The notes beneath the pieces are model-generated. The model was not told the DNA's origin, searched no databases, and saw nothing but the letters and a program-made list of their open reading frames with translations. A DNA stretch of 64,000 nt from Streptomyces sp. TLI_235 (GTDB taxonomy: Bacteria; Actinomycetota; Actinomycetes; Streptomycetales; Streptomycetaceae). The stretch spans positions 1,048,612-1,112,611 of the forward strand of contig NSGV01000003.1 of assembly GCA_002300355.1 (NCBI GenBank), given 5' to 3'. The translations under genes were made by a program, and so were the position numbers. Shown piece by piece: positions 61,042 to 64,000 of the stretch. Each line of letters begins with the position of its first letter. Positions within the stretch are counted from its first letter, which is position 1.

Positions 61042-61512
61042 TCAGGGCAGTAGGTCCGGGTCGACGTGACCGGAGACGACCTCCCGGATGAGCTCGACGC
61101 CGAAAGCCGCGACGGCCGCCGTCACCAGCACCACCAGCGTGCCGAAGAGCAGGCCCGTCCTTGCCCCGCGCAGCGCCGAGCGGAGGCCGAGATCGGGCGG
61201 CACGACGACCAGGTCCGCCGGCCTACCGGGCGGGTGGGCCAGGGTGACCTCGTCGCCCTCGCGGACGGGCTGCCACACCTGTAGGTCGTCCCGGGTGCCG
61301 GTCAGTCCGTCCGGCCCGGTGAACTCCAGGACGTACCGGGGGCGGCCGCCGGGCGCCCGCGGTGGGTGCACCGCCAGGCAGCGCGCGGGTGTACGGACTC
61401 CGCGGCGGCGGACCAGGCCGTGCCGGATCTCCGTCACGGCCGCCACGGCCAGGAGCGCCAGAACGGCGAGGCCCGCCAGCGAGACCAGTGCGACGTACAG
61501 CTTGGTGACCAC
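61042..61512 (-). CDS. DUF3592-like membrane protein
   Basis: A 156-aa protein with an N-terminal helix (LYVALVSLAGLAVLALLAVA), a soluble beta-rich domain (PRYVLEFTGPDGLTGTRDDL, GDEVTLAHPPGRPADLVVVP) and a C-terminal helix (LLFGTLVVLVTAAVAAFGVE). This is the DUF3592 layout. GTG 61512 is used. Function unknown. Confidence 0.75.
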   Translation of the reverse strand: MVTKLYVALVSLAGLAVLALLAVAAVTEIRHGLVRRRGVRTPARCLAVHPPRAPGGRPRYVLEFTGPDGLTGTRDDLQVWQPVREGDEVTLAHPPGRPADLVVVPPDLGLRSALRGARTGLLFGTLVVLVTAAVAAFGVELIREVVSGHVDPDLLP

Positions 61513-61597
61513 GCCCGGCGCCCTCCCCGCAGCGGCCCGCTGCAACGACCCTGCAGGGAGGAGCTGTTCCCCGATCGGCGGCCCCGGACACCCGGGG

Positions 61598-61785
61598 TCA
61601 GGGGAGGTAGTCCGCGAGCCCTGCGGGGCGCAGTCCGGCCGCGTCGGCGGCGGCCAGCACCCGGGCCAGGTCGGTGGCGAGGGTATCGGTGAAGTGCAGC
61701 AGGACGACGTCGCCGGGGCGCAGCGGCCCGCCGTGGTAGACGTTGGACGCGCCCCAGCTGAAGTCGGCGGTGGTGGAGGAGTCTG
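61598..61785 (-). pseudogene. Polysaccharide deacetylase, C-terminal fragment
   Basis: About 60 codons: DFSWGASNVYHGGPLRPGDV, VLLHFTDTLATDLARVLAAA and the end GLADYLP. This is the C-terminal segment of a NodB-type polysaccharide/chitooligosaccharide deacetylase. The catalytic N-terminal ~170 residues are absent, and no start exists. Confidence 0.7.
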
Positions 61786-62014
61786 GACACGGAAGGGCTC
61801 TCCGGGAGTGGGCGATGGCTGGTGGAGGCTCCCCGAGGGAGGGGAGGTCGCGCCGTCCGACCGCACCCGGACCGGGCCATACCCTGTCCTGGCGGGAGCC
61901 GCCCGTCAAGGGGCCGTGACGGGTCGTCACCGGGTGCGTGGTGACCGCCGGCTCCTCAGGTCCCGCCGCACGTACGGTTTCGGAGCGGGGGTGCGGCGGT
62001 CTACCCTTCCCGGC

Positions 62015-63013
62015 ATGGCCGGCCCGATGATCTCCCGCTCCCCCGTGACGACGCCCCGGCCGGGCCCGGGACGCCGGGTGGTGCTGGGGGCCGCGCTCGG
62101 CTGGGGTGCGGCCGGGCTGGCCGGGTGCGGGGCGGGCCGGGAGCCGGTGCAGCGGCTGCGGTTGGCGACGGGGCCGGAGGGCGGGCCGTACAACGCGTTC
62201 GGGCGCGCCCTGGCCGCGGCGACGGCGGGGCACGCACCGGCGGTGGTGCCGCTGGCGACCGCCGCGAGCGTGGACAACCTGCACCGACTCGACGACGGGT
62301 CGGTCGAACTGGCGCTGGCCATGGCGGACACTGCCGAGGACGCCGTCCGCGGCCGGAACTCCTTCGCCCGCCCGCTGCCGGTGTCCGCACTGGCCCGCAT
62401 CTACGTCAACTACACCCATCTGCTCGCCCCCGCGGACGGGCCGGTGCGCACGGTCGCCGACCTCGCCGGGCGGCGCGTGGCGGTCGGCGCGGACGGCTCC
62501 GGCGTGCAGGTCGTCGCGCGGCGGCTGCTGGAGACCGCGTCGCTGACCGAGGGCGCCGGGCGGGTGGCCGAAGTCCCGCTCGCGCTCGGCGAGTCCGTGG
62601 CCGCCCTGCGCGCGGGTCGGGTGGACGCGCTGTTCTGGTCCGGCGGGGTGCCGACCCCGGCCGTCGCGGAGCTCGCCCGGGAGCTGCCGCTGCGCGTGCT
62701 CGCGCTGGACGGGCCGGCGGGGGTGCTGCGCGCCCGCTACGGGCCCGCCTACACCGCGGCCGAGTTCCCCGCCGGGGTCTACGGGCTGCGGGAGCCGGTC
62801 GGCACCGTCGGAGTCGGCAACTACCTGCTGGCCCGCACCGACGTGCCGGAGGACGCGTTGCGCGCGGTGCTGCGTACGGTCTTCGACGCCTGGCGGGACC
62901 TGCTGCGCGAGGTGACCGCCGGGGCGCGGCTGGAACCCCGCTTCGCCGTCTCCACGGGGGCGGTGCCGCTGCACCCGGGGGCGACCGCCTACTACCGGTC
63001 GGTCTACGGCTGA
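62015..63013 (+). CDS. TAXI-family TRAP transporter solute-binding lipoprotein
   Basis: A 332-aa extracytoplasmic binding protein. Signal with lipobox LAGCG near residue 42. The TAXI-family opening LRLATGPEGGPYNAFGRALA and LALAMADTAEDAVRG are conserved, and FWSGGVPTPAVAELARELP is typical. It delivers substrate to a TRAP permease (not in the window) or serves as the sensor input for the adjacent histidine kinase, a common actinomycete pairing. ATG 62015. Confidence 0.87.
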   Translation: MAGPMISRSPVTTPRPGPGRRVVLGAALGWGAAGLAGCGAGREPVQRLRLATGPEGGPYNAFGRALAAATAGHAPAVVPLATAASVDNLHRLDDGSVELALAMADTAEDAVRGRNSFARPLPVSALARIYVNYTHLLAPADGPVRTVADLAGRRVAVGADGSGVQVVARRLLETASLTEGAGRVAEVPLALGESVAALRAGRVDALFWSGGVPTPAVAELARELPLRVLALDGPAGVLRARYGPAYTAAEFPAGVYGLREPVGTVGVGNYLLARTDVPEDALRAVLRTVFDAWRDLLREVTAGARLEPRFAVSTGAVPLHPGATAYYRSVYG

Positions 63014-63043
63014 CCTGGTCGGACCGACGCCGGAGCCGCCCGA

Positions 63044-64000
63044 CTACGGCTGAGTCCGCGGGGCGGCCGGGAGCCGGAAGTCCACGGCCAGGCCGTGCGG
63101 TTCGGCCGACCGCACCCTCAGCCGGCCGCCGCTCATCCGGGCGATCTCGTCGGCGATGGCCAGGCCGAGTCCGCTGCCGGGCAGGTTCTGGTGCTCCGGC
63201 GCGCGCGTGAAGCGCCGGACCAGCAGCGGCAGTTGGCCGGCCGGGACGCCCGGCCCGGTGTCGGTGACCTCGATCGTCACGCTGTCCGCTCCGGTCTCCT
63301 CCCCGGTGCCCCGAGCCGCGAGGACGGTGACCCGGCCGCCGGCCGGGACGAACTTGGCGGCGTTGTCGAGCACGGCGTCGAGGATGCGGCCGGCCGCGTC
63401 CGGCACCGCGCGCACCCGCAGGCCGGGCGCGGTGTCCGCGGTCAGGTGCAGGCCGGCGGCCGCGAACACCGGCTCCCAGGCGGCCACCCGCGCGGCCACC
63501 GCCGCCGACAGGTCCTGCTCCACCGGGTGCGCACTCGCGGCCTCGACCCGGGCCAGGGCGAGCAGGCCGTCCAGCAGTTCGCCGAGGCGCTCGGCCTCGT
63601 CCAGGGCCCGGGTGTGCTCCTGTTGGCCGGGGCCCGGCGGCAGGTGCGGCTCCACGTTCTCCAGTTGCAGCACCAAGGTGGCCAGAGGATTGCGCAGTTG
63701 GTGCGAGGCGTCGGCGACGAAGGCGCGCTGGCGGGTCAGCGCGTCGGCGACGGCCTCCGCCATGGTGTTGAAGTTGCGTCGCAGACGCCGCAGTTCGGGC
63801 GGCCCGGCGTCGAGGGCGGCGCGGGCCCGCAGACTGCCGGCGGCGAGCTGTTCCACGGCGCGGTCGAGGTCGCCGACGGGGCGCAGCAGCCAGCGGGCGG
63901 TCCCGGCGGCGACGAGCGCGGCGGCGGCGAAGGCGGCGAGGGCACCCGCGGCGATGAGCGCCCAGCGCAGCAGCACGTCGTGGCGGGCGGCGCCGGTGGG
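63044..64000 (-). CDS. HAMP-domain sensor histidine kinase, partial
   Basis: At least 318 residues; the N-terminus lies beyond the window. Seen: a membrane helix (LIAAGALAAFAAAALVAAGT), HAMP (WLLRPVGDLDRAVEQLAAGS), DHp with the phospho-His in ADASHQLRNPLATLVLQLEN, N-box DNAAKFVPAGG, and G-boxes DTGPGVPAGQLPLL, GSGLGLAIADEIA. It ends convergent with the TAXI protein gene. It is likely a two-component sensor whose input involves that binding protein; its response regulator would be upstream, outside the window. Confidence 0.9.
   Translation of the reverse strand, partial: PTGAARHDVLLRWALIAAGALAAFAAAALVAAGTARWLLRPVGDLDRAVEQLAAGSLRARAALDAGPPELRRLRRNFNTMAEAVADALTRQRAFVADASHQLRNPLATLVLQLENVEPHLPPGPGQQEHTRALDEAERLGELLDGLLALARVEAASAHPVEQDLSAAVAARVAAWEPVFAAAGLHLTADTAPGLRVRAVPDAAGRILDAVLDNAAKFVPAGGRVTVLAARGTGEETGADSVTIEVTDTGPGVPAGQLPLLVRRFTRAPEHQNLPGSGLGLAIADEIARMSGGRLRVRSAEPHGLAVDFRLPAAPRTQP

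Overview
This window is very GC-rich (about 70 percent or more), with strong G/C bias at third codon positions, frequent GTG starts and many 4-base ATGA/GTGA gene overlaps. An SsgA-like sporulation protein, a gvpO-A-F-G-J-L-K gas-vesicle cluster, SpoIIE-type phosphatases with RsbW-like kinases and STAS proteins, and an F420-dependent oxidoreductase all point to a Streptomycetaceae actinomycete (Streptomyces, Kitasatospora or a relative). I see no tRNA, rRNA or CRISPR array. The only mobile-element trace is a Tn3-type transposase tail at 1981-2181.

Layout. 1-6.2 kb: two overlapping SDR genes divergent from an XRE regulator across a perfect palindrome, a CocE-type hydrolase divergent from a TetR regulator, and a cytochrome P450. 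6.2-13.3 kb: a PiT phosphate transporter, a broken topoisomerase IB, an SDR, a baeRF2-type protein and a broken AraC regulator. 13.5-31 kb: a general-stress island with SRPBCC, PLP decarboxylase, SpoIIE phosphatase, RsbW-like kinase, two hemerythrins, dimethylargininase, an HO-like iron enzyme, an MTQ2-type methyltransferase, a CDGSH protein, a glutamate-cysteine ligase family enzyme and many small stress-type proteins. 31-41.5 kb: SsgA-like protein, F420 oxidoreductase, a decayed Mrp/Mnh antiporter operon, a pyruvate-oxidase-like enzyme, STAS and RsbW-like genes. 43-50 kb: a second SpoIIE phosphatase and the gas-vesicle cluster. 50-64 kb: YciI, an AhpD-like protein with a broken ECF41 sigma factor, a STAS protein, an amidohydrolase, several small enzymes, and a TAXI-type binding protein beside a sensor kinase that runs off the end.

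Two themes link the window. First, about twenty sites of the form GNNT-N14-16-GGGYAG-RCGC lie just upstream of start codons. They resemble the sigma-B-type consensus of Streptomyces coelicolor as I recall it. The same window encodes a dense partner-switching set (two SpoIIE phosphatases, two RsbW-like kinases, two intact and two broken STAS proteins), so it looks like a stress-sigma island. Four of these promoters sit so close to the start codon that the mRNAs should be leaderless or nearly so.

Second, gene decay is unusually dense. More than twenty genes carry one-base indels (often in C/G runs), CAG-to-TAG nonsense changes, internal deletions, or fusions between neighbours. Two complementary fragments of one SDR lie 6.5 kb apart in opposite orientation, which suggests an inversion. 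The gas-vesicle cluster combines in-frame repeat expansion with loss of gvpS and damage to gvpF, gvpL, gvpK and gvpY. Some one-base indels could be sequencing errors. The large in-gene deletions and nonsense changes are harder to explain that way.
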